From Cryobacterium sp. PH31-O1 (lineage in GTDB: Bacteria; Actinomycetota; Actinomycetes; Actinomycetales; Microbacteriaceae), in contig NZ_JASITB010000008.1 of NCBI RefSeq assembly GCF_030063455.1, positions 182,661 through 246,660 on the forward strand: a stretch of 64,000 nt of DNA. The letters are read 5' to 3'. The position numbers were made by a program, and so were the translations under genes. The notes beneath the pieces are model-generated. The model worked only from the letters and a program-made list of their open reading frames with translations, had not been told where the DNA came from and did no database searches. Positions 9,022 through 18,009 of the stretch are shown in pieces (the stretch's first letter is position 1; each line of letters begins with the position of its first letter).

Positions 9022-10896
9022 CTACTTCTTCTTGTCGTCTTCGTCGTCGTCAACAACCTCGGCGTCGACAACGTCCTCGTCCTTATTCTCGTCGGCACCA
9101 GTCTCGTCGGCACCGGCCTCATCAGACCCGGTTTCGGCATCCGCCTGGCTGGACTTGTAGATGGCTTCGCCGAGTTTGCCCTGGCTTTCGTTGAGCTTGT
9201 CGAACGCCGTCTTCACAGCGTCCTCGTCGTCACCGGCGAGAGCGGACTTGAGAGCGTCGACATCGGCCTGAACTTCATTCTTCACGTCTTCGGGCAGCTT
9301 GTCGACGTTGTCCTTGATGAGCTTCTCGATCGAGTAGGCGAGCTGCTCGGCCGTGTTGCGGGTTTCGGCGACTTCGCGCAGACGCTTGTCTTCTGCGGCG
9401 TGCTCTTCTCCCTCGCGCACCATGCGCTCGATGTCTTCCTTCGCGAGCGAAGAACCGCCCGTAATGGTCATCGACTGCTCGGTTCCGGTGCCCTTGTCCT
9501 TGGCGGAGACGTGCACGATACCGTTGGCGTCGATGTCGAAGGTGACCTCAACCTGCGGGATTCCGCGCGGTGCCGGTGCGATGCCGGTGAGCTCGAAGGT
9601 TCCGAGGTTCTTGTTGTCGCGGGTGAACTCGCGCTCGCCCTGGAACACCTGGATCGCAACGGACGGCTGGTTGTCGTCGGCCGTGGTGAAAGTTTCGCTG
9701 CGCTTGGTCGGGATGGCCGTGTTGCGCTCGATAAGGCGAGTCATAATGCCGCCCTTGGTCTCGATGCCGAGGCTCAGCGGGGTGACGTCGATGAGCAGAA
9801 CGTCCTTGCGCTCGCCCTTGAGTACGCCGGCCTGAAGCGCGGCGCCGACGGCGACGACCTCATCGGGGTTGACGCCCTTGTTCGGGTCCTTACCGCCGGT
9901 CTCGCTCTTGACGAGCTCGTACACGGCGGGCATACGGGTGGAACCACCGACGAGAACGACGTGGGCGATGTCGCCGACCTTGACGCCGGCCTCACGGATG
10001 ACGTCCTGGAAGGGCTTCTTGGTGCGGTCGAGCAGGTCTTCGGTCATCTTCTCGAACTGGGCGCGGGTGAGCGTCTCGTCGAGGTTGGCCGGACCGTTTT
10101 CGGTCAGCGACAGGTAAGGCAGCTGGATGCTCGTCGACATGCTCGACGACAGCTCCTTCTTGGCCTGCTCGGCAGCTTCCTTAAGGCGCTGCTTGGCGAT
10201 CTTGTCCTTCGAGACGTCAACACCGGTGGTCTCCTTGAAGCGCTTGATCAGGTGATCAACGATGCGCTGGTCCCAGTCATCGCCGCCGAGGCGGTTGTCG
10301 CCGGAGGTCGAGCGCACCTGGATGGTGCTAAAGTCGTCGTCCTTGCCCACCTCGAGCAGCGACACGTCGAACGTTCCGCCTCCGAGGTCGAAGACCAGGA
10401 TGAGCTCGTCTTCCTTGCCCTTGTCGAGGCCGTAGGCCAGTGCGGCGGCGGTGGGCTCGTTGATGATGCGCAGCACGTTGAGCCCGGCGATCTCGCCGGC
10501 CTCCTTGGTGGCCTGACGCTCGGCGTCGTTGAAGTACGCGGGCACGGTCACGACGGCGTCGGTAACCTTCTCGCCCAGGTACTGCTCGGCGTCGCGCTTG
10601 AGCTTGGCGAGAATACGTGCCGAAATCTCCTGCGGGGTGTACTTCTTGTCGTCAATGGCAACATCCCAGTCGGTGCCCATGTGGCGCTTGACACTGGAGA
10701 TGGTGCGGTCAACGTTGGTGACGTTCTGACGCTTGGCGGTTTCTCCAACGAGAACCTCGCCGTCTTTGGTGAAAGCGACCACCGAGGGGGTGGTGCGCAG
10801 ACCTTCTGCGTTGGCGATGACGGTGGGTTCTCCACCTTCGAGCACGGCCACCACAGAGTTGGTGGTTCCGAGGTCAATACCTACTGCACGAGCCAT
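9022..10896 (-). CDS. dnaK: Chaperone protein DnaK (Hsp70)
   Basis: A 624-residue Hsp70 with the N-terminal phosphate-1 loop [13 protein letters not shown] (6-18), the [12 protein letters not shown] motif near 176 and the linker [12 protein letters not shown]. The C-terminus is a lidded substrate domain with an acidic tail ending D-D-K-K-K. Length and motifs are normal for actinobacteria. It heads the heat-shock operon, read from a promoter at about 10972-11001 that is overlapped by HAIR sites. A long frame on the opposite strand is only a codon-bias shadow. Confidence 0.98.
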   Translation of the reverse strand: MARAVGIDLGTTNSVVAVLEGGEPTVIANAEGLRTTPSVVAFTKDGEVLVGETAKRQNVTNVDRTISSVKRHMGTDWDVAIDDKKYTPQEISARILAKLKRDAEQYLGEKVTDAVVTVPAYFNDAERQATKEAGEIAGLNVLRIINEPTAAALAYGLDKGKEDELILVFDLGGGTFDVSLLEVGKDDDFSTIQVRSTSGDNRLGGDDWDQRIVDHLIKRFKETTGVDVSKDKIAKQRLKEAAEQAKKELSSSMSTSIQLPYLSLTENGPANLDETLTRAQFEKMTEDLLDRTKKPFQDVIREAGVKVGDIAHVVLVGGSTRMPAVYELVKSETGGKDPNKGVNPDEVVAVGAALQAGVLKGERKDVLLIDVTPLSLGIETKGGIMTRLIERNTAIPTKRSETFTTADDNQPSVAIQVFQGEREFTRDNKNLGTFELTGIAPAPRGIPQVEVTFDIDANGIVHVSAKDKGTGTEQSMTITGGSSLAKEDIERMVREGEEHAAEDKRLREVAETRNTAEQLAYSIEKLIKDNVDKLPEDVKNEVQADVDALKSALAGDDEDAVKTAFDKLNESQGKLGEAIYKSSQADAETGSDEAGADETGADENKDEDVVDAEVVDDDEDDKKK

Positions 10897-10952
10897 GTGG
10901 GTTGTTCTCCTTCAATCGTGTGCGAGACGCACCTTGCAAAGTAATCTCAAGA

Positions 10953-10973
10953 CTTGAGCCTCGATGACTCAAG
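10953..10973. promoter_or_regulatory. HAIR operator 1 (HspR binding site)
   Basis: The sequence CTTGAGC-N7-ACTCAAG differs by one base from the actinobacterial HAIR consensus CTTGAGT-N7-ACTCAAG. It lies about 57 bp upstream of the dnaK start and abuts the predicted -10 box. Confidence 0.92.
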
Positions 10974-11001
10974 TATTCCAGAGTCGTTTCGTAACTGTCA
11001 A
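10972..11001 (-). promoter_or_regulatory. Predicted sigma-A type promoter of the dnaK operon
   Basis: On the minus strand TTGACA (10996-11001) is followed after 18 bp by AATACT (10972-10977). The -35 hexamer is a perfect consensus. One HAIR operator begins at the -10 box and the other lies just upstream of the -35, so HspR should block RNA polymerase. It sits about 75 bp upstream of the dnaK start. Confidence 0.72.
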
Positions 11002-11016
11002 TTTCTAACGCTGAAA

Positions 11017-11037
11017 GTTGAGTGTGAGTGACTCAAG
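11017..11037. promoter_or_regulatory. HAIR operator 2 (HspR binding site)
   Basis: GTTGAGT-N7-ACTCAAG is one base off the HAIR consensus. It lies 64 bp (about six helical turns) from the first site, upstream of the predicted -35. The spacing would put both operators on the same DNA face. Confidence 0.9.
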
Positions 11038-11115
11038 TTTGCCAAGTTGGTTGCCGGAGCGGATGCCGCGGGTTTGCCAACCCCGTTGTTGACCCCGGCA
11101 CAGTAGATTGTGCAC

Positions 11116-12426
11116 ATGGTCGAGACTGTCGCCGTAGACGCGGGTTCCGCTCCAACGCGCGGCCGGGTGGTGGCCTGGGCATTCTGGGACTGGGGCTCGG
11201 CGGCCTTCAACGCGGTCGTAACGACCTTCGTATTCACCGTCTATATAACGGGATCATCCTTCGGTGATGAGAACGTCATCTCGGCCCAACTCGGCTGGGC
11301 CCTGGCCAGCGCCGGGCTGCTCATCGCCGCGCTAGCCCCGATCACCGGGCAGCGCTCGGACACCTCGGGCCGCCGCAAATTCTGGCTCGGGGTAAATACT
11401 TTCGTGGTCGTCGCGATCACCGCGGCGATGTTCTTTGTGCAGGCCTCACCGAGCTATCTCATGCTCGGCCTCTTTCTGGTCGCGGCCGGCAATGTTTTCT
11501 TCGAGTTCGCCGCGGTCAACTACAACGCGATGCTCGCGCAAATCTCCACGCCGTCCACCATCGGCAAGGTGAGCGGATTCGGCTGGGGCATGGGGTATCT
11601 CGGCGGCATCGTGCTCTTGCTCGTCGTGTACTTCGGCTTCATCCAGCCCGAGGTGGGCCTGTTCGGGGTGACCGGCGACAATGGACTCGCCGTTCGGGTG
11701 TCGATGCTGATCGCCGCCGCGTGGTTCGGCCTCTCCGCACTCCCGCTACTGCTGCGGGTTCCGGAGTACCGTGCACCCCAGGCAGCCCGACGCGACAAGG
11801 TCAGCTTTTTTCGCTCCTACGTTGTGCTCGGCCACGATATTGCCAGGCTGTGGAAGACCAGCCGCCAGACGGTGTACTTTCTCATCGCGAGCGCTATTTT
11901 TCGCGACGGTCTGGCCGGCGTCTTTACTTTCGGTGGGGTGCTCGCAGCATCCGTTTTCGGGTTCTCGCCCGGCGAGGTCATCATCTTCGCCATCGCGGCC
12001 AACGTTGTCGCCGGTATCGCCACGATGAGCGTCGGCGCGCTCGATGACCGGCTCGGCGCGAAGCCGGTCATCATGACCGCCCTGATCGGGCTCCTGGTGA
12101 GCGGGCTCGCGGTGTTCTTTCTGCACGATGGTGGGCAGATCGTGTTCTGGACGGCCGGGCTGGCCCTGTGCCTGTTCGTCGGTCCGGCCCAATCGGCCAG
12201 CCGCACCTTTCTGGCCAGGCTCATTCCGGCCGGCCGTGAGGGCGAAGTCTTCGGGCTCTACGCCACAACCGGACGGGCCGTGAGCTTTCTCGCTCCCGCC
12301 GCTTTCGCCCTGTCGGTCACGATTTTCGGTGAAACCTACTGGGGTATTCTCGGCATCATGCTCGTGCTGCTCGTGGGCCTGCTCCTGCTCATCCCGGTCT
12401 CGGCCAGGCAGCAACAGATCAGGTGA
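11116..12426 (+). CDS. MFS transporter, UMF1/Atg22-like family
   Basis: A 436-residue, 12-helix membrane protein. The N-terminal A-W-A-F-W-D-W-G-S-A-A-F-N signature and the loop G-Q-R-S-D-T-S-G-R-R-K match the UMF1 branch of the major facilitator superfamily (related to yeast Atg22). Substrates of bacterial members are poorly known. The ATG at 11116 is preferred over the GTG six bases upstream. It diverges from the dnaK operon, so HAIR site 2 lies about 80 bp from its start and could touch its promoter. Confidence 0.88.
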   Translation: MVETVAVDAGSAPTRGRVVAWAFWDWGSAAFNAVVTTFVFTVYITGSSFGDENVISAQLGWALASAGLLIAALAPITGQRSDTSGRRKFWLGVNTFVVVAITAAMFFVQASPSYLMLGLFLVAAGNVFFEFAAVNYNAMLAQISTPSTIGKVSGFGWGMGYLGGIVLLLVVYFGFIQPEVGLFGVTGDNGLAVRVSMLIAAAWFGLSALPLLLRVPEYRAPQAARRDKVSFFRSYVVLGHDIARLWKTSRQTVYFLIASAIFRDGLAGVFTFGGVLAASVFGFSPGEVIIFAIAANVVAGIATMSVGALDDRLGAKPVIMTALIGLLVSGLAVFFLHDGGQIVFWTAGLALCLFVGPAQSASRTFLARLIPAGREGEVFGLYATTGRAVSFLAPAAFALSVTIFGETYWGILGIMLVLLVGLLLLIPVSARQQQIR

Positions 12427-12439
12427 CCGGTGGAGCCAC

Positions 12440-12456
12440 GGGCTGAACGCCAGCCC
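12440..12456 (+). terminator. Possible short terminator hairpin after the MFS gene
   Basis: GGGCTG and CAGCCC arms flank a 5-nt loop 14 bp after the stop, followed by GCCTTTACC. The stem is short and the T-tract weak, so this is tentative. Confidence 0.35.
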
Positions 12457-12530
12457 GCCTTTACCTGAGCATTCCCTGAAATGAGGCTGTCCCCTCGCTT
12501 GGGGGATAGGCGTCGGTCAGACTGACACGC

Positions 12531-13331
12531 ATGACAATGACCCAGCTCCAGAAGGCCGAACTCCTCAACTCGCTGCACGTGCCCGGTGAACCCCTGATCG
12601 TGACCAACGTGTGGGATGCCATCACCGCCAAAATCGTGGCCGACGCCCCCGGCGTGAAGGCCCTGGCCACCGCGAGCCACTCCATCTCAAACGTGCGCGG
12701 CCTGCAAGACGGTGAGGGCCTCTCCCTTGACGAGGCCATCGTTGCCGCCACGATCATCGCCGGAGCCGTCGACCTGCCGGTCTCGGCCGACTTCGAGAAG
12801 GGCTACGCACCGGATGCCCTCGGCGTGACCCGCAACGTGCGTCGCCTCATCGAGGAATCCGGCATCGTCGGCATTAACATCGAGGACTCGGTCGGCGCCC
12901 CGAAGGCCCCGCAGTTCGATGTCGAGACCGCCGCAGCCCGGGTGGCCGCCGCCAGAGCTGGCGCCGACCAGAGCGGGATTCCGCTCGTCATCAATGCGCG
13001 CGTCGACACCCTCGCCGGCGGCGGCGGCTGGGACGAAGCCGTCGCCCGCGCCAACGCCTACCTGGGCGCCGGCGCCGACGTCATCTTCTTCCTGGGTCTG
13101 ACCGACGAGGACAAGGTGGCCCGCGCCATCGAACAGGTCAAGGGCCGTATCTCGGTGATCGGTGCCCCCGGACTCGTGCCGCTCGCTCGCCTCGCCGAGC
13201 TCGGCATCTCCCGAGTCAGCTTCGGCCCCGGCACACTCGGCCTCACCCTCGCCGCCCTGCAGGCCGCGGCCACTAATCTCACCGCGCTCGGCGACTACCC
13301 CGCCGACCTGGGCTTCAAGTTCGCGCTGTAA
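12531..13331 (+). CDS. Isocitrate lyase/phosphoenolpyruvate mutase superfamily protein
   Basis: A 266-residue TIM-barrel enzyme of the PEP mutase/isocitrate lyase superfamily. A-D-F-E-K-G-Y (about 84-90) and G-I-N-I-E-D-S match the Mg-binding loops of the carboxyphosphoenolpyruvate mutase-like branch. The isocitrate-lyase loop K-K-C-G-H is absent, so true isocitrate lyase activity is unlikely. Members cleave or rearrange C-C or C-P bonds of small 2-oxo acids; the substrate is unknown here. No good ribosome-binding site precedes ATG 12531, so the mRNA may be leaderless or use the internal ATG two codons later. Confidence 0.87.
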   Translation: MTMTQLQKAELLNSLHVPGEPLIVTNVWDAITAKIVADAPGVKALATASHSISNVRGLQDGEGLSLDEAIVAATIIAGAVDLPVSADFEKGYAPDALGVTRNVRRLIEESGIVGINIEDSVGAPKAPQFDVETAAARVAAARAGADQSGIPLVINARVDTLAGGGGWDEAVARANAYLGAGADVIFFLGLTDEDKVARAIEQVKGRISVIGAPGLVPLARLAELGISRVSFGPGTLGLTLAALQAAATNLTALGDYPADLGFKFAL

Positions 13332-13344
13332 GCCGCATAGGCGC

Positions 13345-13387
13345 CGAGGCCACCCGCATCCGTTTTCAGCGGATGCGGGTGGCCTCG
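13345..13387. terminator. Bidirectional hairpin between convergent genes
   Basis: An 18-bp perfect inverted repeat (13345-13362 and 13370-13387) has a 7-nt loop. Each arm contains the abundant CGGATGC word. It lies between two convergent genes and overlaps the last codons of the minus-strand gene. It lacks a T-run. Confidence 0.6.
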
Positions 13388-13887
13388 TTGTGTTCGATCA
13401 GTTGCCAGGTCGCCCCCTCGTCGGCTGAGACCCAGCCCTCCCAGTTGTAGCTGTCGGGCGTGATGGCGGTGAAGTTCCAGCGGATCGGGCGGCCGTCGGT
13501 GCGAGTGCCCTCCTGCCGCACGCCGTGGCGGTACGGGGTGGCGATGAGCTGGCAGTATTCGCCGAGCACCGGCGCAAAGTAGCTGACGCGCCAGGCACCG
13601 GCGAACGGGTCGTAGACCCGCACTGTGGTGGCGACGGTTTCAAATCCCGACGGATGCGTCGTGCTCGCGACGACCTCAACGTCTTGCACGGCCCGACCGT
13701 CGAGGATGAATTCGACCATCCAGACGAAGTCGCGTTCGATCCATTCGCCCGTTGTCTCATCGAGCCGGGATCCTTTGGCGGCCCAGGAGCCGACCATCTG
13801 GCCGAAGCGGTGCATGCGCCCTGGGTATGCCGGCGTTGGGCCGTGCGCGATGAGCGCCTCGTCGAATCGGGTGGGCATGGAGGTCAT
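13366..13887 (-). CDS. Conserved hypothetical protein, DUF1579-like beta-rich fold
   Basis: The 173-residue protein carries features seen in DUF1579-like calycin-type small proteins: G-Q-M-V-G-S-W-A-A, repeated T-W and V-F type strands, and a final S-A-D-E-G-A-T-W-Q-L-I-E. No signal peptide or membrane helix is visible, so it is probably cytoplasmic. No catalytic motif is recognised. Its stop codon lies within the hairpin shared with the convergent gene. The alternative start is the Met at codon 4. Confidence 0.72.
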   Translation of the reverse strand: MTSMPTRFDEALIAHGPTPAYPGRMHRFGQMVGSWAAKGSRLDETTGEWIERDFVWMVEFILDGRAVQDVEVVASTTHPSGFETVATTVRVYDPFAGAWRVSYFAPVLGEYCQLIATPYRHGVRQEGTRTDGRPIRWNFTAITPDSYNWEGWVSADEGATWQLIEHNEATRIR

Positions 13888-13958
13888 ACCCAGATTTTAC
13901 CCGACGCAAGGTTACGTTCTGATTACCCTCAGGCATCCGCTTGTGCGGGGCAGATGCT

Positions 13959-14540
13959 TCAGCGGTCGATCGAGGTGCGGTGAAAGTTCTGAAAGGAACG
14001 CGAAGCGGTCGGGCCGCGCTGGCCCTGATAGCGGGACCCGTACTCGCTCGAGCCGTACGGTTTCTCGGCCGGGGAGCTGAGCTGAAAGAAGCACAGCTGG
14101 CCGATTTTCATTCCGGGCCACAGCTTGATCGGCAGGGTGGCGACGTTGCTGAGTTCCAGAGTGACGTGGCCGGAGAACCCGGGGTCGATGAAGCCGGCGG
14201 TCGAGTGCGTGAGCAGGCCGAGGCGACCGAGCGAACTTTTGCCCTCGAGCCGGGCCGCCACGTTGTCCGGCAGGGTGACCTGCTCGTAGGTGGCACCGAG
14301 CACGAACTCACCCGGGTGCAGAATGAACGGTTCGTCGGGCTTGGTCTCAATGAGATGGGTCAGCTCGGGCTGGTCTTCGGCCGGATCGATGTAGGCGTAC
14401 TTGTGGTTGTCGAACAGCCGAAACAGGCCGTCGAGGCGCACGTCGATGCTCGACGGCTGGATCATGGCGGGATCGAGCGGCTCCAAACCGATTCGTCCAG
14501 CGTCGAGTTCGGCCTTGATATCGCGATCGGAGAGCAGCAC
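13959..14540 (-). CDS. dcd: dCTP deaminase
   Basis: The 193-residue trimeric enzyme deaminates dCTP to dUTP for thymidylate synthesis. Visible signatures are M-L-L-S-D-R-D-I at the start, [10 protein letters not shown] near 28-37, and the nucleotide site K-S-S-L-G-R-L-G-L followed by [13 protein letters not shown]. Actinobacterial members are often bifunctional (dCTP deaminase with dUTPase), and this sequence resembles that group. It ends in the normal C-terminal region with Y-Q-G-Q-R-G-P. It runs away from tRNA-Gly on the opposite strand. Confidence 0.97.
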   Translation of the reverse strand: MLLSDRDIKAELDAGRIGLEPLDPAMIQPSSIDVRLDGLFRLFDNHKYAYIDPAEDQPELTHLIETKPDEPFILHPGEFVLGATYEQVTLPDNVAARLEGKSSLGRLGLLTHSTAGFIDPGFSGHVTLELSNVATLPIKLWPGMKIGQLCFFQLSSPAEKPYGSSEYGSRYQGQRGPTASRSFQNFHRTSIDR

Positions 14541-14611
14541 GGTGCCAGCCTAGCCGCGCGGGGTTGATATGCTGGCACGGTTCCGGTTGTTGTTCACTCA
14601 CGGCCGGGCGC

Positions 14612-14685
14612 GCGGATGTAGTTCAATGGTAGAACTTCAGCTTCCCAAGCTGATAGCGCGGGTTCGATTCCCGTCATCCGCTCCA
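14612..14685 (+). tRNA. tRNA-Gly (anticodon CCC)
   Basis: A complete cloverleaf can be drawn. The acceptor stem GCGGATG pairs with CATCCGC (14675-14681). The anticodon stem TCAGC/GCTGA holds the loop TTCCCAA with anticodon CCC. The T-arm GCGGG/CCCGT holds TTCGATT. Discriminator T and an encoded CCA follow. It reads GGG codons. Confidence 0.96.
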
Positions 14686-14694
14686 CCGCACGAG

Positions 14695-14714
14695 CCCCGA
14701 TCACCGGGGGTTTT
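14695..14714 (+). terminator. Intrinsic terminator of tRNA-Gly
   Basis: A CCCCG/CGGGG stem with a 5-nt loop is followed by GTTTTCTG, ten bases after the CCA end. Confidence 0.8.
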
Positions 14715-14984
14715 CTGTCTGTACTGAACAAAGTTTTCCGTTCAAAAATTAGCAGTTTGTGCCCTCTACGTGCCGGTATGTGCCCTGACGAGTTTAATCG
14801 TGCACCCCGTTCCAATCGGGCGCGCCCGTAATGCTAACCAGGTCATTATGCTGCGGACCAGCATTGTTACGGCTCTGGGCCAGCGCTCTGGTAGACCCGA
14901 TAGCGTGAGCAACCTGCACGACGAACGATAAGGATGCCCGTAATGAGCGCACAGTGAGTCTGCACCCCACTGGAGAGTGCGCCG
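14715..14984. other. Intergenic region with no recognisable gene
   Basis: No coding signature is seen. The start resembles the flank left after a tRNA-associated integration (AT-richer than the surroundings), but no integrase or repeated tRNA 3' end is visible. A GGAGAG ribosome-binding site at its end serves the next gene. Confidence 0.5.
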
Positions 14985-15941
14985 ATGATTGAGCGGCCTT
15001 CAACAGCCACCTCCTGGATCACCTGGACCGTGCGAGTCGCCGCCGTGGCAGCCATTGTGGTCGTCGTCTGGGCCTGCCTGACCGGATGGGGCGCCATCGT
15101 GCACGGGCATCCGCTTTATGCGGCGCTGCTGGCCGTGACCCTCCTGGTAGCCATCGTCAGCGGCTGGCGCACGTTTCGTGTTCACACCGTTAGACCACGG
15201 TGGCGCCGCGTTCTGCGGGTCATTCTTATCGTAATCGCCATCGGGTGGATCGCACTGATGGCATGGTTGCGGCCATTCTCCGCCCTCGAACCCGCGGTGG
15301 CGGCGATGGGTTCTGACCAAAGTGTGACCGTCTCCGAAAGCCCCACCCAGATTGTGCTCACCCCCACCGGCGCTGTCAGTGCAACGGGGGTGTTCTTTCA
15401 GCCCGGCGCCAAAGTGGATGCCCGCGCCTACGCCGCGGTCCTTCGCCCCCTAGCCGAATCCGGCTACACCGTCGTCATTCCTAAGCAGCCGCTCGGCATA
15501 GCTTTTCTCGCCATTTCGGCCTTCGACGCGGCCAAAACCGACTTTCGCGGCATTTCCGCCTGGGTCGTGGGCGGGCATTCCCTCGGCGGCACCGTCGCCG
15601 CGCTTGAAGCGGATGCGGGGGACGGGGACCCGGATTCCCCCGTGATGGGCTTGCTTCTCTACGCTTCGTATCCCGCCAGCGACATCAGTGCAACCCTGAC
15701 CGCGCCGGTCTTGTCCATTTCGGCATCCAACGACGGCCTCGCTACCCCCGACAAGATCGCGGCCACCCGCGCCACCCTACCCGCAGCGTCTACATTTACC
15801 GTGATCGATGGGGCCGTACACGCCTACTTCGGCGACTACGGCGCGCAACCCGGAGATGGTACGCCCACGATCAGCCACGATGACGCCCGAAAACAGATCT
15901 CCCAACGGAGCCTTGCCTTCGTCAACCAGCTCAGCCCATAG
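14985..15941 (+). CDS. Membrane-anchored alpha/beta hydrolase (dienelactone-hydrolase-like)
   Basis: The 318-residue protein starts with three hydrophobic helices (about 14-32, 44-60 and 75-95), then a globular domain outside the membrane. That domain carries the nucleophile elbow G-H-S-L-G-G at 197-202 (Ser199), the acid region S-I-S-A-S-N-D-G-L near 247 and the catalytic His in G-A-V-H-A-Y near 275. This matches the PF12695-type alpha/beta hydrolase family. The natural substrate is unknown. It is followed after 14 bp by the epimerase gene in the same direction, so the two are likely co-transcribed. Confidence 0.85.
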   Translation: MIERPSTATSWITWTVRVAAVAAIVVVVWACLTGWGAIVHGHPLYAALLAVTLLVAIVSGWRTFRVHTVRPRWRRVLRVILIVIAIGWIALMAWLRPFSALEPAVAAMGSDQSVTVSESPTQIVLTPTGAVSATGVFFQPGAKVDARAYAAVLRPLAESGYTVVIPKQPLGIAFLAISAFDAAKTDFRGISAWVVGGHSLGGTVAALEADAGDGDPDSPVMGLLLYASYPASDISATLTAPVLSISASNDGLATPDKIAATRATLPAASTFTVIDGAVHAYFGDYGAQPGDGTPTISHDDARKQISQRSLAFVNQLSP

Positions 15942-15955
15942 AACAAAGGAATTTC

Positions 15956-16876
15956 ATGACAGTTCTCATTGCCGGATGCGGCGACCTCGGCACCGAGGTA
16001 GGGCTGCGATTCGCGAGCTTGGGGCACACTGTGGTCGGGCTGCGCCGCGACGCGAGCGTGCTCCCGCCAGAGATCACCGGCCAAACCGTTGACCTCAGCA
16101 GTGAGAAGCCCGTCATCCCGCTCGACACCGAGTTCGTCGTCATCGCCATCTCCGCCGGCCGCCCCACTATCGACGCTTACCGCGCCGCCTACCTCGACGG
16201 CCTACGCAACCTGCTCGACGCCCTCGCCACTGACGACGAGAACAGTGCCGGCGTCACGCCCCGCCGCGTGTTGTTGGTGTCGTCAACGGCCGTCTACGAC
16301 GTCAACGACGGCAGCCGGGTTGACGAGCAGACGCCCGCGAACCCCCAGCCGGGCACCGATTCCATCGTGCTTGAAGCCGAGCGGATGCTCCACCAGCGCC
16401 TCCCCGCCGCCACCGTGCTGCGCCTGGCCGGCATCTACGGCCCCGGTCGGGAACGCCTGATCAAGCAGGTGCGAGACGGCGCCCAGCTCTCCACCCCGTC
16501 ACGCCACACCAACCGCATACACCGGGACGACGCAGCCGCCGCGATCGTTCACCTTCTGCTGCGATCGGCGCCGCCCGCGCCGCTCTATCTCGGCGTCGAC
16601 AATGCCCCGGTTCCGGCCAACGAGGTGCTGACCTTTCTCGCCGCCGAGCTCGGCCTGCCTGAGCCAACCTTGAAGGCGACGCCCGCCCAAACGCCAGCCC
16701 AGAAGCCAGCCCCGAAGGCAACGCCGAGCAAGCCAGAATCGCGCGAAAGCCAGCGCGGTGGTGACAAGCTCCTCAGCAATCAGCTCCTGCTGCAGACCGG
16801 CTTCACCTTCAGCTACCCCAGCTATCGCGAGGGCTACCGAGCGCTACTGGCCGGAGTCGGAACCCGCCACCCCTAA
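15956..16876 (+). CDS. NAD-dependent epimerase/dehydratase-like protein (YeeZ-type)
   Basis: The 306-residue Rossmann protein has the dinucleotide loop G-C-G-D-L-G near residues 7-12 and the strand S-S-T-A-V-Y near 109. The usual Y-X-X-X-K pair is not clear, as in the YeeZ group of atypical short-chain dehydrogenases. An insert rich in Ala, Pro, Lys and Gln (about 240-268) interrupts the C-terminal part and looks like a flexible linker. A good AAAGGA ribosome-binding site precedes the ATG. Substrate unknown. A 10-bp hairpin lies after the stop. Confidence 0.8.
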   Translation: MTVLIAGCGDLGTEVGLRFASLGHTVVGLRRDASVLPPEITGQTVDLSSEKPVIPLDTEFVVIAISAGRPTIDAYRAAYLDGLRNLLDALATDDENSAGVTPRRVLLVSSTAVYDVNDGSRVDEQTPANPQPGTDSIVLEAERMLHQRLPAATVLRLAGIYGPGRERLIKQVRDGAQLSTPSRHTNRIHRDDAAAAIVHLLLRSAPPAPLYLGVDNAPVPANEVLTFLAAELGLPEPTLKATPAQTPAQKPAPKATPSKPESRESQRGGDKLLSNQLLLQTGFTFSYPSYREGYRALLAGVGTRHP

Positions 16877-16887
16877 GCGTTCGACGA

Positions 16888-16921
16888 GGACGACGGCCCG
16901 ACCAGCCTTAAGCCGTCGTCC
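16888..16921 (+). terminator. Possible terminator hairpin
   Basis: GGACGACGGC (16888-16897) pairs perfectly with 16912-16921 around a 14-nt loop, shortly after the epimerase stop. No T-run follows. Confidence 0.5.
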
Positions 16922-17100
16922 CCCGACGGTGAGCGCCACTGCGAACAAGGGTGATCAGCATCCACTTTTTGAGAATCTTTCGAACTCATCTCCAGCTGCC
17001 ATTGACGGTGAGCACGCAGGCGGGTAGGTTCACGCGAGCGGTAGTACGCCGTCACCCTTCGCTGACTCCCTGACAGCATGACCAAAGGAAAGGCAGTCTC

Positions 17101-17364
17101 ATGAGTTTCCTCGGATTCCTCTTACTCGGTCTCATCGCCGGCGCCATTGCAAAGGCAATCTTGCCCGGTCGCCAAGGCGGGGGATGGTTTATCACCCTGC
17201 TGCTGGGAGTCGTCGGTGCACTGCTTGGCGGCTGGCTCGGCGGCCTCCTGTTCAACGTGAATCTGCAGGAGTTTTTCTCGGTGACCACCTGGATTCTCGC
17301 CATCGTCGGATCTCTCATCGTGCTCCTCATCTACGGCGCGATCACGAACCGCCGCAAGGCCTGA
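17101..17364 (+). CDS. GlsB/YeaQ/YmgE-family stress-response membrane protein
   Basis: The 87-residue protein has three hydrophobic segments with many glycines (L-L-G-L-I-A-G-A-I-A, then L-L-G-V-V-G-A-L-L-G-G-W-L-G-G-L) and a basic end. This is the typical size and glycine pattern of transglycosylase-associated or GlsB-type proteins, which are induced by general stress. Its biochemical role is unknown. It stands alone with its own strong terminator. The upstream gap (16922-17100) holds nothing else recognisable. Confidence 0.9.
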   Translation: MSFLGFLLLGLIAGAIAKAILPGRQGGGWFITLLLGVVGALLGGWLGGLLFNVNLQEFFSVTTWILAIVGSLIVLLIYGAITNRRKA

Positions 17365-17380
17365 CCTACCCGGTCGAATC

Positions 17381-17417
17381 AGCGCGGCACCCAGATGATG
17401 GGTGCCGCGCTGTTTTG
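17381..17417 (+). terminator. Strong intrinsic terminator
   Basis: A perfect 13-bp stem (17381-17393 with 17399-17411) has a 5-nt loop, followed by GTTTTG. Confidence 0.88.
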
Positions 17418-17547
17418 TGCCCGCGTGTCATACCAGTCGCCACCGCTCGGGGCAGCAGGCCCACAGTTAGTACCAATCCGAAGCAGATGGAGCTCCGAAT
17501 ACATAGCAACCACGGGTTAGCCGTGAATCACCTAGGAGGCACCTGAA

Positions 17548-17958
17548 ATGCGCACATCACCCAATCGCCTGATCGCCACTGTCTTCGGCGCGGTCTACGT
17601 TCTCGTCGGACTACTCGGCTTCGCCGTCACCGGCAGCGTCGGCTTCATCGCCACGGAGGGCGGATTGCTTCTCGGAATTTTCGAGGTCAACCCGCTGCAC
17701 AACGTTGCGCACCTCTTGATTGGAGCGGCCCTGCTGATCGCCGGACTCTCCAACGCCATGGCGGCCAAGGCCACCAACACGACAATCGGCGCCGTATACC
17801 TGCTCCTAGGCATCGTCGGATTCTTCATCGCGAGCACCTCGCTGAACATCCTGGCGCTCAACACCGCTGACCACTTCCTGCACCTCGCCAGTGCGATCGT
17901 GCTCCTCGGGGTCGGTCTTACCGCCGACAAGACGGTTCGCAGCCACGCGACGGTCTAA
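17548..17958 (+). CDS. DUF4383-type small membrane protein
   Basis: The 136-residue protein has four hydrophobic helices and a central N-P-L-H-N-V-A-H-L motif (about 50-58) seen in the DUF4383 family of actinobacterial membrane proteins. The function is unknown. AGGAGG precedes the ATG. It is followed after 51 bp by another small membrane protein in the same direction, so the two probably share a transcript. Confidence 0.87.
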   Translation: MRTSPNRLIATVFGAVYVLVGLLGFAVTGSVGFIATEGGLLLGIFEVNPLHNVAHLLIGAALLIAGLSNAMAAKATNTTIGAVYLLLGIVGFFIASTSLNILALNTADHFLHLASAIVLLGVGLTADKTVRSHATV

Positions 17959-18009
17959 AGCAAACCCCACTCCATCCGTTCACAGCAGCAGATCCATCCA
18001 AGGAGCATC

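Noticed and set aside
8368..10944. 858-codon open frame opposite dnaK
   Set aside because: Shadow frame caused by GC-rich codon bias; the minus-strand DnaK is clearly real.
14594..14815. Minus-strand frame containing M-T-G-I-E-P-A-L-S-A-W-E-A-E-V
   Set aside because: It is the antisense of tRNA-Gly and is a well-known spurious protein found in many genomes.
14686..14984. Possible integrated element at tRNA-Gly
   Set aside because: No integrase, no repeated tRNA 3' end and no change of gene content; only a slightly AT-rich gap.
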